Below the pieces are notes generated by a model, which saw nothing but the letters and a program-made list of their open reading frames with translations, searched no databases and was not told the DNA's origin. Positions 50,643 through 63,644 of a stretch of 64,000 nucleotides of DNA are shown here, in pieces (position 1 is the first letter of the stretch; each line of letters opens with the position of its first letter). The position numbers and the translations under genes were made by a program. Source of the DNA: Chrysomallon squamiferum (lineage: Eukaryota > Mollusca > Gastropoda > Neomphalida > Peltospiridae); the NCBI GenBank assembly GCA_012295275.1, contig CM022676.1, positions 274,841 to 338,840 of the forward strand, in the 5' to 3' direction.

Positions 50643-52758
50643 GTACATTTTTATGCTAAACATTTAAACTGCAGGACTATCGTTCAAAACGCGTTTCTTC
50701 TTCTGCTTCTTCTTCTTCTTCACTCTTTGTTTGCATCCTTTTATTTTACTTTGAATTACATGTTTTGGGTTCAGATAAAATATACCCAAACACACACACA
50801 CACACACACGCAGACACACACAGATAACTAACTATATGTTTGTTTAATTTAGGTCTTCCTCAAGTGAAAGTGGCAAAGAAAATATACACTGTGAAAGAGA
50901 AAGAAAAAGTTGTTCTCAGTTGTAAATTTGTTTCGAAAACACCAGTTAAAAATATAAAATGGGTTAAAAATGGTGTCACAGTTCAGTCCAGTGTTTCTAA
51001 AACAGATTTAGTTTTTAATTCAGTACTTGCTCAAGATGCAGGAAAGTACACATGCAATGTGAAAAATTCACAAGGTGTCGGAAAAAGCCCCAATGTCACA
51101 TTAAATGTCTTATGTGAGTTTTTGTTACATGTTTCAAATAATTATATTTAAATTTATGTTGTTGTTGTTGTTATCGTTGTTGTTGTTGTAGGACTGGCAC
51201 GTTTAATATGATTTTTCTGGTGGTGAAGATGTTTTTATTCAATATGTATTTTAAACCACAAACTGGTTTATTATTTATTAATTTCATTATGTAGCCTGCT
51301 TGTGATGTGAACAATCCTCTCTGTCTGCTGAGTCATTGACCTCGTTCTATCTCATTAATCAACCTTCATTTCTGTTTATTTATTTAGTTAGTTAATTAAT
51401 TTAGTATTTATTTATTTATTGCTGTTGTTGTTACTCATTTTGTTATTGTTTTTATTATTATTTTTAATTTTGTGGTGTCTAATTTTTAATTGTGAAGAAT
51501 CTATATATGTCTGTATCAAAATAAAAATCTTCATTAATTTTGTTTTACTACATGTGAGTATATATATACATATACACACAGAGACATACACAGAAAGTAC
51601 ATTCACATACACATCACAGACACACACACACACACACACACACACAGTCTCTCAGATTTTCTATCATATTGTGTCACACTGATGTACGTGTATCTTTTCT
51701 TTCCATCACTAATTTCATACCGCACGTCACTAACGCACTGACAGACGCACCCAGAAACACACACAGTGAACCACCTTCCCCGGTTCTGATGACGCAGAAT
51801 GACAGCAGAGTGATAGAGTGCAAAACAGACGCTTACCCTCCCGCTTCCCTCACCTGGTACAAAGATGAAAAGGTTTACAAGGAAAACGATAAAATGATTG
51901 TCATAAAACCGAGTATGTACGAGAGACACAAGTTCAGGTGTGTTGCAGAAAACGAGTATGGCACAGACGATTATGAACTGTCAGTTGGTGTTACATGTAA
52001 GTAAACATATTGTAACACATTATAAATATCACTAAAGCAGGCTGTAAATACTAATAATTACATCATTATAACAGGATATAAACATTATTATATTAGTACA
52101 AAAATAGGATATAAAAATTATAACAGCAAGTTATAAATACTAATAAAACAACAAATAAATATTGTTTTAGTGATTTGTAGAAAGTATTATAACATGTTAT
52201 AAATATTATTATAAAAGGTTATAAACATTATTAGAGGAACATAAATATTATTATAGCAAGTTGTAAATATCTTTATAATAAATTACAGATATATTGTAAT
52301 ATGTTATTAATTAGAACATATTATAAATATTATTATAAGTTGTTGTTATAACCAAGTTATAAGTTTAATTATTAAGTAATAAATATTAACATAACAGGTT
52401 ATAAAATGAAATGAAGTCACAAAAGAATGCATGCTCTGTTAACTGTCTAGGAATAAGATGTCACAGACTAAATGTCTAATGAAGACTGGAAAACTTTTAT
52501 TATAATTACACACATTTTTCTAATGTTTTCAACTACCTAGTGTATTCTCTGTGGATATATTATCAAAATAGTTGCTTTGTCATGCCTACAAATTATTATA
52601 ATTAAACACATTTGTCAAACTTTTTTGACTAAGCCATTGTACTGTTGAGCACATTATGTCCCTAAAGAGAATTTATGCCCATTACAAGAAAATTTGTAAG
52701 GTTATTTATAGAATCATACCTACAGTTAACACATACATATAAAAAAAGATCATACAAG

Positions 52759-52803
<45 letters not shown>

Positions 52804-55169
52804 AGGAAATATGTATAATTCCTGAATATTTGAGTAAAAATATGTTAGATCAGATTCCTGAAATTAGATGGTGAAAATTTTACATATTTTCTGAAATTAT
52901 ATCTCTTGTGCCATGAAGAGTAATAGAAAAGCAGTATTTGATGCAAAATTTCTCATCAGAATGATATGTATAATGTTCTGAAGTATGTCTAATTCCTCAA
53001 ATTATTAGGAATTACACATAATTTGTTTTTCCTAAGTGAATCACATTATACATATTTACTGGAATTTTCAGGAATTATAGATATTTCCTGTAATATCATA
53101 CACACACAAAAACAATATATATATATTTGGCTTGGATATTGCAGATTCACCTCAAAATACAATAATCCGCAAGCTTCCAGTGGCTGCCATCCCGGAGGGT
53201 GACGACATTCTCATGGACTGCACCTCAGACAGCTTCCCACATCCAACGCTGACTTGGTACAGATTCAAGCGAGAGATCTACGTGGGCTCCAGCCTGTCTG
53301 TGAGAAATGTCACCTCGCTGGACGCAGGAGAGTACGAATGTGTAGCAGAAAACAACGTAGGGAAAGAAAGTGCAAAAATAAACGTGACAGTGCTATGTGA
53401 GGCTTTTATATTACACATGTTACACTCAGCCTGGTTTTGCAGTATTAAAACAGTATTAAAACAGTAATAAAACCAGGCTGTCTGTTAAAACAAAGTATTA
53501 AAATCAGGCTGTCTGTTAAAACCAGGCTGTCTGTTAAAACAAAGTATTAAAATCAGGCTGTCTGTTAAAACCAGGCTGTCTGTTAAAACAAAGCATTAAA
53601 ACCAGGCTGTCTGTTAAAACTATTAAAACCAGGCTGTCTGTTAAAACAGTATTAGAACCAGGCTGTCTGTTAAAACAGTATTAAAACCAGGCTGTCTGTT
53701 AAAACAGTATTAAAACCAGGCAGTCTGTTAAAACAGTATTAGAACCAGGCTGTCTGTTAAAACAGTATTAAAACCAGGCTGTCTGTTAAAACAGTATTAA
53801 AACCAGGCAGTGTCTAAATCCTGGCATTTTATAAAATGACAGTGGACCAAGTAAAATCTACAGGCTGAGTTTTGTGTTTATAATGTGTCAAAGTTGTATT
53901 TATAATAGATGTGTTAGCATTGTATTCATAATGGATGTGTTAGCATTGTATTTATAATAGATGTGTTAGTGTTGTATTTATAATGGATGTGGTGGTGTTG
54001 TATTTATAACAGATGTGTTAATGTGTTTTATAAAATGTGTTAGTGTTGTGTTTATAATAAATGTGTTAGTGTTGTGTTTATAACATGTGTTAGTGTTGTG
54101 TTTATAACATGTGTTAGTGTTGTGTTTATAACGTGTTAGTGCTGCATTTATTATAATATATTAGTGCTGTGTTTATAACTTTTTAGTGAAGTATTTATAA
54201 TAGATGTTTTAGTATTGTGTTTATTACAAATGTTAGTATTATGTTTATAACAGATGTGTTAATGTGTTTATTACAGATGTGTTAATGTGTTTATAACAGA
54301 TGTGTTAGTGTGTGTTTATAATAGATGTTTTAGTTTGTGTTTATAAGATGTGTTAATGTTGGTTTATAACAGATGTGTTAGTGATATATTTTTAATAGAT
54401 GTTTTAGTGTTGTATTTATGTGTTAATGTTGTGTTTATAAGATGCGTTAGTGTTGTGTGTATGTGTTAATGTTGTGTTTATAAGATGTGTTAGTGTTGTA
54501 TTTATGTGTTAATGTTGTGTTTATAAGATGTGTTAGTGTTGTTTAATTATTAATGTTGTGTTTATTACAGATGTGTTAGTGTTATGTTTATAAGTGTGTT
54601 AGTGTTGTGTTTATTGTAGATGTGTTAGTGTTGTGTTTATAACAGATGTGTTAATGCTGAGTTTATAAGAAATGTTAGTGTCGTGTTTATAACATGTGTT
54701 AGTCTTGTGTTTATAACATGTGTTAGTATTATGTTTATAACATGTGTTAGTGTTGTGTTTATTATAGATGTATTACGGTACTAACATATTTGTTTCAGAT
54801 TCGCCAAAAAACACAACCATACAACCCAGTGAATACATCGTAATGAAAAAAGGCGAGACGAAAACATTCATCTGCACTACAGATGCAGTGCCGACAGCCA
54901 GTGTTTACTGGTACCGAACAGGCGAAGTACTGGGCAACACGGCAAACATTACTATCCAGTTTGCTGAAATAAAGGACAAAGGACTTTTGACGTGTTTTGC
55001 AAACAACTCTCAAGGCTATGCAGAGATTGATCTAATTGTCATGGTTTCTGGCAACCAACTTTTAAAAAAGTCTAAAATGTCGTTTGGTTTGTCGAAAACG
55101 TTGATAATTGCTCTCTGTATTATTGCCTCTCTGTATATTATGCAGTACTTGTTTGTGAGAAAGAAGTAG
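50561..55169 (+). CDS. Gene 6: four-Ig-domain membrane protein (complete)
   Basis: Exons: 50561-50642 (signal peptide), 50853-51113 (Ig1), 51745-51996 (Ig2), 53145-53396 (Ig3), 54799-55169 (Ig4 plus TM plus stop TAG at 55167). All junctions phase 1. The signal has core FVGVTVYIISWLL. Ig1 is the class of gene 5 Ig3; Ig2 and Ig3 are class A; Ig4 is class B. Unlike the other genes, Ig4 and the TM segment share one exon, with SGNQLLKKSKMSFGLSK as juxtamembrane region, then LIIALCIIASLYIMQYLFV and RKK as the whole tail. No signalling motif is present, so it may work as a ligand, a decoy or with a partner. Divergent from gene 5. AATAAA at 55709. Confidence 0.88.
50853..51113 (+). CDS. Gene 6 Ig exon 1
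   Basis: 261 bases, phase 1-1: VVLSCKFVSKT, IKWVKNG, YTCNVKNSQG. Unusually lysine-rich. Confidence 0.92.
51745..51996 (+). CDS. Gene 6 Ig exon 2
   Basis: 252 bases, phase 1-1: APRNTHSEPP start, IECKTDAYPPA, LTWYKDE, FRCVAENEYG. Confidence 0.92.
52020..52400. repeat. Diffuse tandem repeat of TTATAAATATTATTATAA type
   Basis: Imperfect short repeats in the gene 6 intron between Ig2 and Ig3. Confidence 0.7.
53145..53396 (+). CDS. Gene 6 Ig exon 3
   Basis: 252 bases, phase 1-1: SPQNTIIRKLP start, MDCTSDSFPHP, LTWYRFK, YECVAENNVGK. Confidence 0.92.
53440..53815. repeat. Minisatellite, about 28-base unit, some 13 copies
   Basis: Units of TTAAAACCAGGCTGTCTG plus TTAAAACAG. Confidence 0.95.
53880..54770. 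repeat. Minisatellite of about 890 bases with GTGTTAGTGTTGTGTTTATA unit
   Basis: Some 35 imperfect copies. With the previous array it fills the whole intron before the last exon of gene 6. Confidence 0.95.
54799..55169 (+). CDS. Gene 6 terminal exon: Ig4, TM and stop
   Basis: SPKNTTIQPSE start, FICTTDAVP, VYWYRTG, LTCFANNSQGY. Where other class B exons end at IVxG with a donor, this one reads on through SGNQ into a TM segment. Confidence 0.9.
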
Positions 55170-55708
55170 TAGTATGTGCTTTAAAGAAACAACTGTTTGA
55201 TTGGGACTGTGTGTGTATGTGTGTGTGTGTGTTTGCGTGTGATTGTATGGATGGATGTAGCATCCCCTCTCTGAAGAAAAATACACACAGTGATGTCGAG
55301 AATGCATTTATAATAGTTCACTTCATACACACTTTGTGTGATAATAAAAAATAAATATATATATATATATATATATACAATTACTTTTTTTTTTTTTAAT
55401 ATTTCGCAAACATCAAGCTGTAAAAGTGTATACAATATGTATAGCTTTTCATGTTTATATTTATTTCCCATCCTCTAATGTAAACTGAAAAAACCAGGAA
55501 AAATAATGTGTATTCACACAACAAAACACACACACATGTATCATTTCATGTACATTATTTTTAATCATGACTACATCTGAAAAGATACTTGGATAGCAAG
55601 GATACATCTAAAAGGATATTTGGATTGCATGGATACATTTGAAGGGATATTCTGATGACATGCCCATAAAAAACTACTTTTGTGAATGTTTGTCACACTG
55701 ATTTGACC

Positions 55709-55714
55709 AATAAA
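55709..55714 (+). terminator. Polyadenylation signal of gene 6
   Basis: AATAAA about 540 bases after the stop codon. Another possible signal lies near 55350. Confidence 0.45.
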
Positions 55715-55739
55715 AACAGCTTTGTCTATATGTCTTTTT

Positions 55740-56647
55740 AACGTGTACATGTGTAAATAGCATTATAATGGCTTAAATATATCGTTGATACGTCCATTTT
55801 ACTGCTGTGTTTGTATGTTGTGGCTCATTTGTTTTGTTTTATTGCTAAATCTCAGTACCGCCATTTCCTATAGCTGTGACATCATCGCATGATTATAGGT
55901 CAGTTTTCTGAACGTAGATTTCTGGCATGAAGTATGACCTTAAAAATGTTGATATTCAAATTGATGAGTGGTTTGAGCTTCAGAAATGTACACAAAAAAT
56001 AACGGGAAATAAAGTGATTTTAATCTGCTTTTATTTTCTTAAAAAACACATACGTCAGTTTTTATTCAGTGCATTTGATGTAAAGTGTTTGTCAGACTGT
56101 GTGATGCATATTTCAATCGCTTACATTACTTGCAGATTTTATTATTTACAGTTACTGCTATTTTACTGGCGGTTCTCTTCCCATACATTTCACATATGTA
56201 AACAGTGATATCTTTGCGGAAACTATATTATAATGTAATTCTCTGAAAATACAATTTCGTTGTAAATGTACCAGTGTTTGATTTCTGCCCAGAGACCTAG
56301 GTGTGTGACGGAATACTGATAATACTAACTGGTAATAAAAATCACAAATTGTTTTATCTGGAGTCGGTGGAGGACGAAGGGGCCCCGGGCATCCAACAAG
56401 AGAAAAGAACTTAATAAATTTGGTTGACATATATTTAAATCGAATAAAGTGTGTATTTATGTTTCATCTGTGTTCACGTATTCAAAATATCTTCCTTTCT
56501 CATAATATTTCTCAGCATTAGGCCTCATACTTGAGTCTCTGGTGTATAAAATCAAGCAGTTGGCCCCGGGCATCACCAGACCTCTGCACACCACTGACTA
56601 GAGTGGTTGTCTGTAAATGTTCTGTACTGAAAAAAAAAAAAAAAAAA

Positions 56648-56728
<81 letters not shown>

Positions 56729-59700
56729 AATAAATATATTTGTTTTCAACAAAGCTACCTAGTGTGTTTATTTTACATCACTGAATACCCCAAAGATACT
56801 GTTTTAAGGAAATTCAATTTTGTGCAATATTTTTTGTTTGGTGTTGTTGTTTTCAGTTTTATGTGTGTACATATGAATTTGGGTATACGCACGTGTGCGT
56901 GTATATTTTTGCCAGTCAAAAACAGATAATTAGTAATAATGATGATGATAATACTTCTGTCGCTGACATTATTTTAAACATTGTTTAAATTAATACTAAA
57001 TCGCTAAGCATATAAGAAAAAATATTCAAAATTAGTCCACAAATATTTGGGTTTTTTAAAAAATAAATATGACAACAATTCTTACCCGTCCAAGAATTTG
57101 ATCTTATTAAATATTTATTATTGTTGTTGTTGTTGCTGCTGCTGCTGCTGTTGTGTTTTGAATTACATTAAGCATGAAAAATAACAATTCAACATACCTC
57201 ATTTCAGAATGATCTTTTCTGTTAAGAAGCATTATGACGTCACGTCATGTTACTAGGAAAGTCATCGCTGTTACAACTGGAGGACACTACTACTACTACT
57301 GCTACTACTACTACTACTACTACTATTATTATTTATTACTACTACATAAGAAGGACATATGATTAAAAAGAAACATTTGGAAGTAGAAGAGGTGATCCTG
57401 TTTTAAGCTAATTAGAATTGTCAGTTTACTGTTAAATTTATTTCACACTGAATTTTTTTATCTTTGAAAATGAATGCTACGGTGTTCATTCAAAAATATT
57501 TATTTATTTATTTTCTAATTTATTATTATTATTATCATCATCATCATCACTATTATAACTACTACTGCTATTGCAACTACTAATTTTGGTTATCGCATTA
57601 TAATCATTTTAAAATGAATTGTAGTTGTGCGGTGCTTTCATTAAAGTTTTATTACTCCAATATGAATATACATAGTTAAAAATGATTTAGTTTTGCGAAG
57701 CCAGTGAATGATGAAAATAAGGAGAAACAATAATTGCGTTGATCATCCAAGGGTTACTCTCATTAACAATAAGGAACCTGTAAGACCTACCCATTGACAA
57801 AAAATGCATGTATTTCTTATCCGCCATACTTATAAAAAAACAACCCCCCCACATATTTGTGCTGATTTGTATGTTTGTTTTATATTTGTTTCAAATCCTA
57901 TCTGAAAAATACCTGCATAATTAGAAAACTTGAAGTCTAATCTATGTGTTTATTACACGAATGTTACTTCACATTGAGAAAAAGGGCGCTTAATCTGAAT
58001 TAGAAGTGATGTAATCAGCTATTCCGACGTGGTCAGAGATCAGTGATGGCGTATCGCGAACATCGTACACGCTAGTGTTGTGTATTGTACCAAAAAAATA
58101 AATGAGGGATAAAAATAAAATAAATAAATATATAAATAATAAAAGTTCTATTTCTTAGCTTAACTTGTATATTCAGTATAAATTAAACTGTTTCCCGAAT
58201 GGGGTAGAAAATTTGATAAAAAATTTCAGTCATATCTTAATTTCTATTTCAGCAACAGACATTTTCAGAAATTACATCTCTGGAAAGTAAAATATTTCAT
58301 GACCTCTCGGCATTATGTTAGTTACAGACACTGTCGAGGAGTCCATCTGGTTCTGAGCAATTTATTTATTTCTGGTGTCTGAAAATGAGTAAAAAAAAAA
58401 AATAATAATAATAAAAAACTCGATTGTTGTGATCTAAAAACAGCATTCTGTCATTATTATTTATTCAGTAGTAGTTACCTTTTTATTTGAATGCTTCTTT
58501 GACATTAAATTTGAATGTTTTTTTTGTTTGTTTTGTTGTTGTTTTGAAATAAATATTTGAACAGATAATGGAATGTGTAGTCAGTTTGCATTCAGAGAAT
58601 AAACTGGAGGTTTCTCCTACTTCATCTTAGATGTAGAACGTGTTAAAATGTGTAGTACTGAATCTTTAGTGCAACAGCGAGAGTAACTGAAGGGTTTGGA
58701 AAAGTATTGCTTACCGAATCCAGCTTTAAAAGTCTCTTTAAAAAGAAAAACAAATCATAATAATAAAATACAAACAATAATAAATGGCAACAAGAATAAG
58801 AACAAAACTATTAGTACTGAAAATAATAAAGCAGTTCTCATAATATTCCATTTTATTATCTAAATTATGAAACATTTCTTTGTTAATTTCAGAGACAAAC
58901 ATTTTGTGATACATTAGTTTTGACTTTGTACATCTCCTCAGAGAATAAAACTGCTGTACAACAAACACAATTACCTCCTGATGATTAAATGTACTGCTCC
59001 TGCAATTCTGTATAATGAACAGAAGAAACAACAAATAAATTTAACATCAGATCAACTGATTATAAATAAGTGATGAGATAGGTTTTTTGGAATAAACAAA
59101 TATATAATTTTTAATGTATATGTATGAATGTGATTAACACTAGTCAATATGCTCAAAACTAGTGACGGAAATGGTTTTTGAAATCTAATAATATTGTGTA
59201 TAATAATATCAAGTATAATAATTTTTAATATATTTATGAATATGATTAACAGAGGTTTGGAAATAGGTTTTGAAATCTAGTAATTTTACTTGAACTTTTT
59301 GATGTAAATCTGCATGATTAAAACCACTGATATAAATAGGCTTTGTAATTTACTAATATTGTAAAATGAATTTTTTATAACTATGAATCTAAGTAATTCT
59401 GTGACAGATATGTAGATAGCTTAAGTTATTTTTAGTTGTTTCTGTTAAAGAACAATTTAACTTTGACCTTCACACTACTGGACAGACATGATACATAATG
59501 AAATAAATTAATAAAATATAATTTTCAAAATGATTTAACTGAAATGAAGTGTCCAATACAAAGTGAGTGAAAGAAAGTGAGAAGAACTTGAGGAGACAGA
59601 AGAAATTACACTTCCATTTCCATCACCAGTCGAAAAACAAATACATAACTTTCTGATAAATTCAGTTTGGATTGATATGATGCTAGGTTTACAATTGTAC

Positions 59701-61597
59701 AGAATCATTTTTGCACTTCTTTTTTTTCTTAAAGGTATAGAATTTACAGTGATATGCCTTGCAAAACTGTCTTTAACACAGATAGATACTAAAACATGAA
59801 ATGATAAACATTCATTTAATTTTTAGTACATGCTTGGATCTACGTAACTGAAATTCACACTGATAATTAATTTCAGCAAACTAAAAATCAGATGATGTTA
59901 TGAATTTTCTTACTTGAACTACTTATTACTAATTATTACTAATTATCAAAATCTTATAAATCTGAATAACAGGGTCAGACCTGCTGACATTGCACCCCAC
60001 CCTTTTGTGATACACAAAAAACAAGAAAAAACAAAACAATGGTGTGTCTGTACATAAATACAATGTGTTAGAATGGTTTGAAAAAAAAATTGATAATAAA
60101 AATTAAAATGAAACACGAAAAAGAAAAAATAATCAAATAAAAATTGCTCTCTCTACTAAAGCTGTCATAATACAGAAACAAACCAAACATAAAAAATGTG
60201 CATGTTAATTTTTTTCACATCTGTTTTAATATTATTTTGATTTAAATTTAAGCACATAATAGCTAGTAAGCACTAATTTATTTATTTATCATTACTGGTT
60301 TTATCACGTCCTCTATTATTTGTAATCATTTATAAAATTACATACATTTTACATCATATTAGAAAAATACATAAATGTACATTACAAATCTTCACAATGT
60401 ATGTAATACACTGAAAGTTGACAACTTATTTCCAAGAGAAACACAGATTTGGAAAAAATATCTTTGTGACAGTGATAAATAAACGTTGCTCTCCAGTCTG
60501 TTCAGTATGGAGATTTAAGTTAGCACACTGACAACAGGTGCGATAAAACAATTATTACATATCTGAATATGAGTATGCATGTATAAAATATACAAAAAAT
60601 AATTAACTAAAATGTCTATGCATGGTTGATAAATCCACAATCCAACCACAAGTGACTGATTTCACTGGCTGCCTTCAGATATTTACAAGAGTTTGATCAA
60701 ATATTACAACAAAACTGAAATTTAACATGTATGTTTCAACATACAAAACAGTTGTTGGAAAATACTACATTACATATTGTTTTTTGTATATTTTATGTAT
60801 GTGTATGGCACGATTCTAATGCATATTATCAGTGAAAACCTAAATTTTAGGGCCCTGAAGCTTGAACTGTTATGGGGGCCCTTCACAAACAACAACACTG
60901 TCTGGAGACTTTTGTTGTTCTTCAAAGATCTTGTTCCATGAAAGATCACCATAAATGTGTTTGAAAATTTAACCATGGCATCTAAAGTTTTGAAGTAATG
61001 TGGACTAAAGTTTGTTCTCGAGCTTCTCATGGATTAGGGACTCTTAAACTCCAACTTTATTAGTTTCACATTGATCCAGCCCTGCATGTTATATGAGCTT
61101 GTCAATGGGGTTGTTTTATTTAACTCTGAACAGGTCAGGAATGGATGAGAATAGTTGTCTCACACATCTGGACTTTAGTGAAGAATGGATGGGAAAGATA
61201 TGATACTAAGTTGTCTCTGTCCTTAATAAAAATTGTGATCTTGCTCTTCATTCTGTTTCTCATTCAAACAGAGTTTATGAACAGATGAGACTAGACTGAT
61301 GCAAACATGGTGGGTGTTCTAACTAGGTTGATACTGAGATGCCCTGTCCTTTCATTGATTCTGCTTCAGTTTTCTCCCACTGAACAAAATTAAAATGACT
61401 TGATGTCGTTACATTTTTATGAATTTCATTGATTTACAAATTTTCCTCTCCAGCTTTAAAACTCTTCAACTTTTTCCAGATCTTCAGTTTCCCAGTAGCA
61501 ATCTTGTCTAAACTGATCTTAAGTTCATATCTCGAAGCTGAACACTACTTCAGAAGAATATGGAGCTGTTTTTGCAGCTTTGTTTTCTTTTCATCCT
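55740..61597. other. Long stretch with no supportable gene
   Basis: AT-rich sequence with an A/AAT tract (56628-56722), ACT repeats (57280-57330), and frames without Ig, TM or splice support. A minus-strand 21-base phase 1-1 micro-exon candidate lies at 58715-58735. The right end probably carries the 3' untranslated region of gene 7. Confidence 0.5.
57235..57242. promoter_or_regulatory. Overlapping CRE-type sites
   Basis: TGACGTCA running directly into another CGTCA. No gene start is known nearby. Confidence 0.25.
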
Positions 61598-61787
61598 TTA
61601 CATTGGTTTTGGTGAACGTGGCACGTTTAGACGGAGAATTATGGTCTCATCCACTGGTGACCTTAGTGACCTTCGTGGCCTTGGAGGTCTGGGCTGAGAA
61701 AATGACTGGACAACATTGAGATACCTCAGACTTGGCGGTCCTGTCATAGCATCATAGTCAGGAGAAGGATTTAGTCTCATCAGCTCT
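61598..61787 (-). CDS. Gene 7 terminal exon
   Basis: Reads ELMRLNPSPDYDAMTG, SLRYLNVVQSF, a Pro/Arg-rich region and a stop after PRSPKPM. Acceptor TTTTTTCAG. Confidence 0.8.
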
Positions 61788-62867
61788 CTGAAAAAATTAG
61801 AAAATATTATTTCTTTCCTAAAACAACTATAAAAATTAACTATTTTTAATGTTTGTACATTCTGTAAGTAAACAAAAACACAAACACACCAAAAAATATA
61901 CACACACATAAAAACTATAAACTCAAACACACACACAGACAGACAAACAACACACACATATATACATACATATGCACACATAAGTATGTGTCATCTCAAT
62001 CTGTTAAATAAACACACGTACTCTCTATGGGCTAAGCCTGCTTCTCGTGCCTGTAAATACTGTCCTCTTGACAAATTTGCCTGTCCCTGATTAGCTTGAG
62101 GTACTATTGGATCGTATCTGTCAAGAACCAAACAAATTGGTATGAGTATATATATGTATGTATGTATGAATGCATGCATGCATTTATGTATGTATATATG
62201 TATGTATGAATGTATGTTAAAACATAAGTATGTGTCATCTCAATCTGTTAAATAAACACACATACTCTCTATAGGCTAAGCCTGCTTCTGGTGCCTGTAA
62301 ATATTGTCCTCTTGACAAACTTGCCTGTCCCTGATTAGCTTGAGGTACTATTGGATCGTATCTGTCAAGAACCAAACAAATTGGTATGAGTATATATATA
62401 TATGTATGTATGTATGAATGCATGCATGCATTTATGTATGTATATATGTATGTATGAATGTATGTTAAAACATAAGTATGTGTCATCTCAATCTGATAAA
62501 TAAACACACGTACTCTCTATAGGCTAAGCCTGCTTCTGGTGCCTGTAAATATTGTCCTCTTGACAAACCTGCCTGTCTCTGATTAGCTAGAGGTACAGTA
62601 GGATCATATCTGTCAAGAATCAAACAAATTGGTGCGAGTATATATATATATATATATGTATGTGTGTATGTGTGTATGTATGAATGTATGTATGAATGTA
62701 TGTTAAAATATAAGTATGTGTCATCTGAATCTGTTAAATAAACACACGTACTCTCTACGGGCCAAGCCTGCTTCTCGTGCCTGTAAATACTGTCCTCTTG
62801 ACAAATTTGCCTGTCCCTGATTAGCTTGAGGTACTATTGGATCGTATCTGTCAAGAATTGGTGTGAG

Positions 62868-62899
<32 letters not shown>

Positions 62900-63010
62900 C
62901 ATACATTCATACATACATACATTCATACATACATATATATATATATATATGTATGAATGTATGTTAAAATATTAGAGAATATAAACTGTACTGTTATGTT
63001 AAAATGCAGA

Positions 63011-63059
<49 letters not shown>

Positions 63060-63558
63060 ATTACATAGAGAGAGAAAGAGAGAGCATACAGTGTCGTGGT
63101 AGTGTTAAAATGATAGATAATTATACAATAGAGTGTTAGTATGTTACAGAATATACAATGTAGTGGTAGCATATTAAAATATTAGAGTATAAAGTGCATT
63201 GGTAGTATGTTAAAAAGTTAGAAAACATTTAATATAGTTTAGTATGAGTGAGAATATACAATGTATGGAAGTATGTGAACATTTCTGAGAATGTACTCTG
63301 TATGTTAAAATGTTAGAGAATATACAATGTAGTGGTAGATGTTAAAATGCTAAAATACTCAATGTATTTTCACAACTGTACTTAGAGTAGTAATATTTTA
63401 CAAGGCCGAATGTTCAAAAAAGTAATAATAATAATAATAATAAATATATGAAGAAAAAAAGAAAGAAAGAAAAAGTAAAAACTTACTCTATTTTGTCAAC
63501 ATAATTCGCTGAAAAACAAAACAGTTTTATATTTATATAATACATGTAATTAAACATT

Positions 63559-63644
<86 letters not shown>

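Noticed and set aside
58738-59034. 98-residue minus-strand frame with a hydrophobic end
   Set aside because: The hydrophobic part is Ile/Phe/Tyr from AT-rich DNA; no phase-consistent exon chain.
60770-61030. 86-residue minus-strand frame
   Set aside because: No recognisable domain, no splice support, AT-rich; possibly 3' untranslated or repeat-derived.
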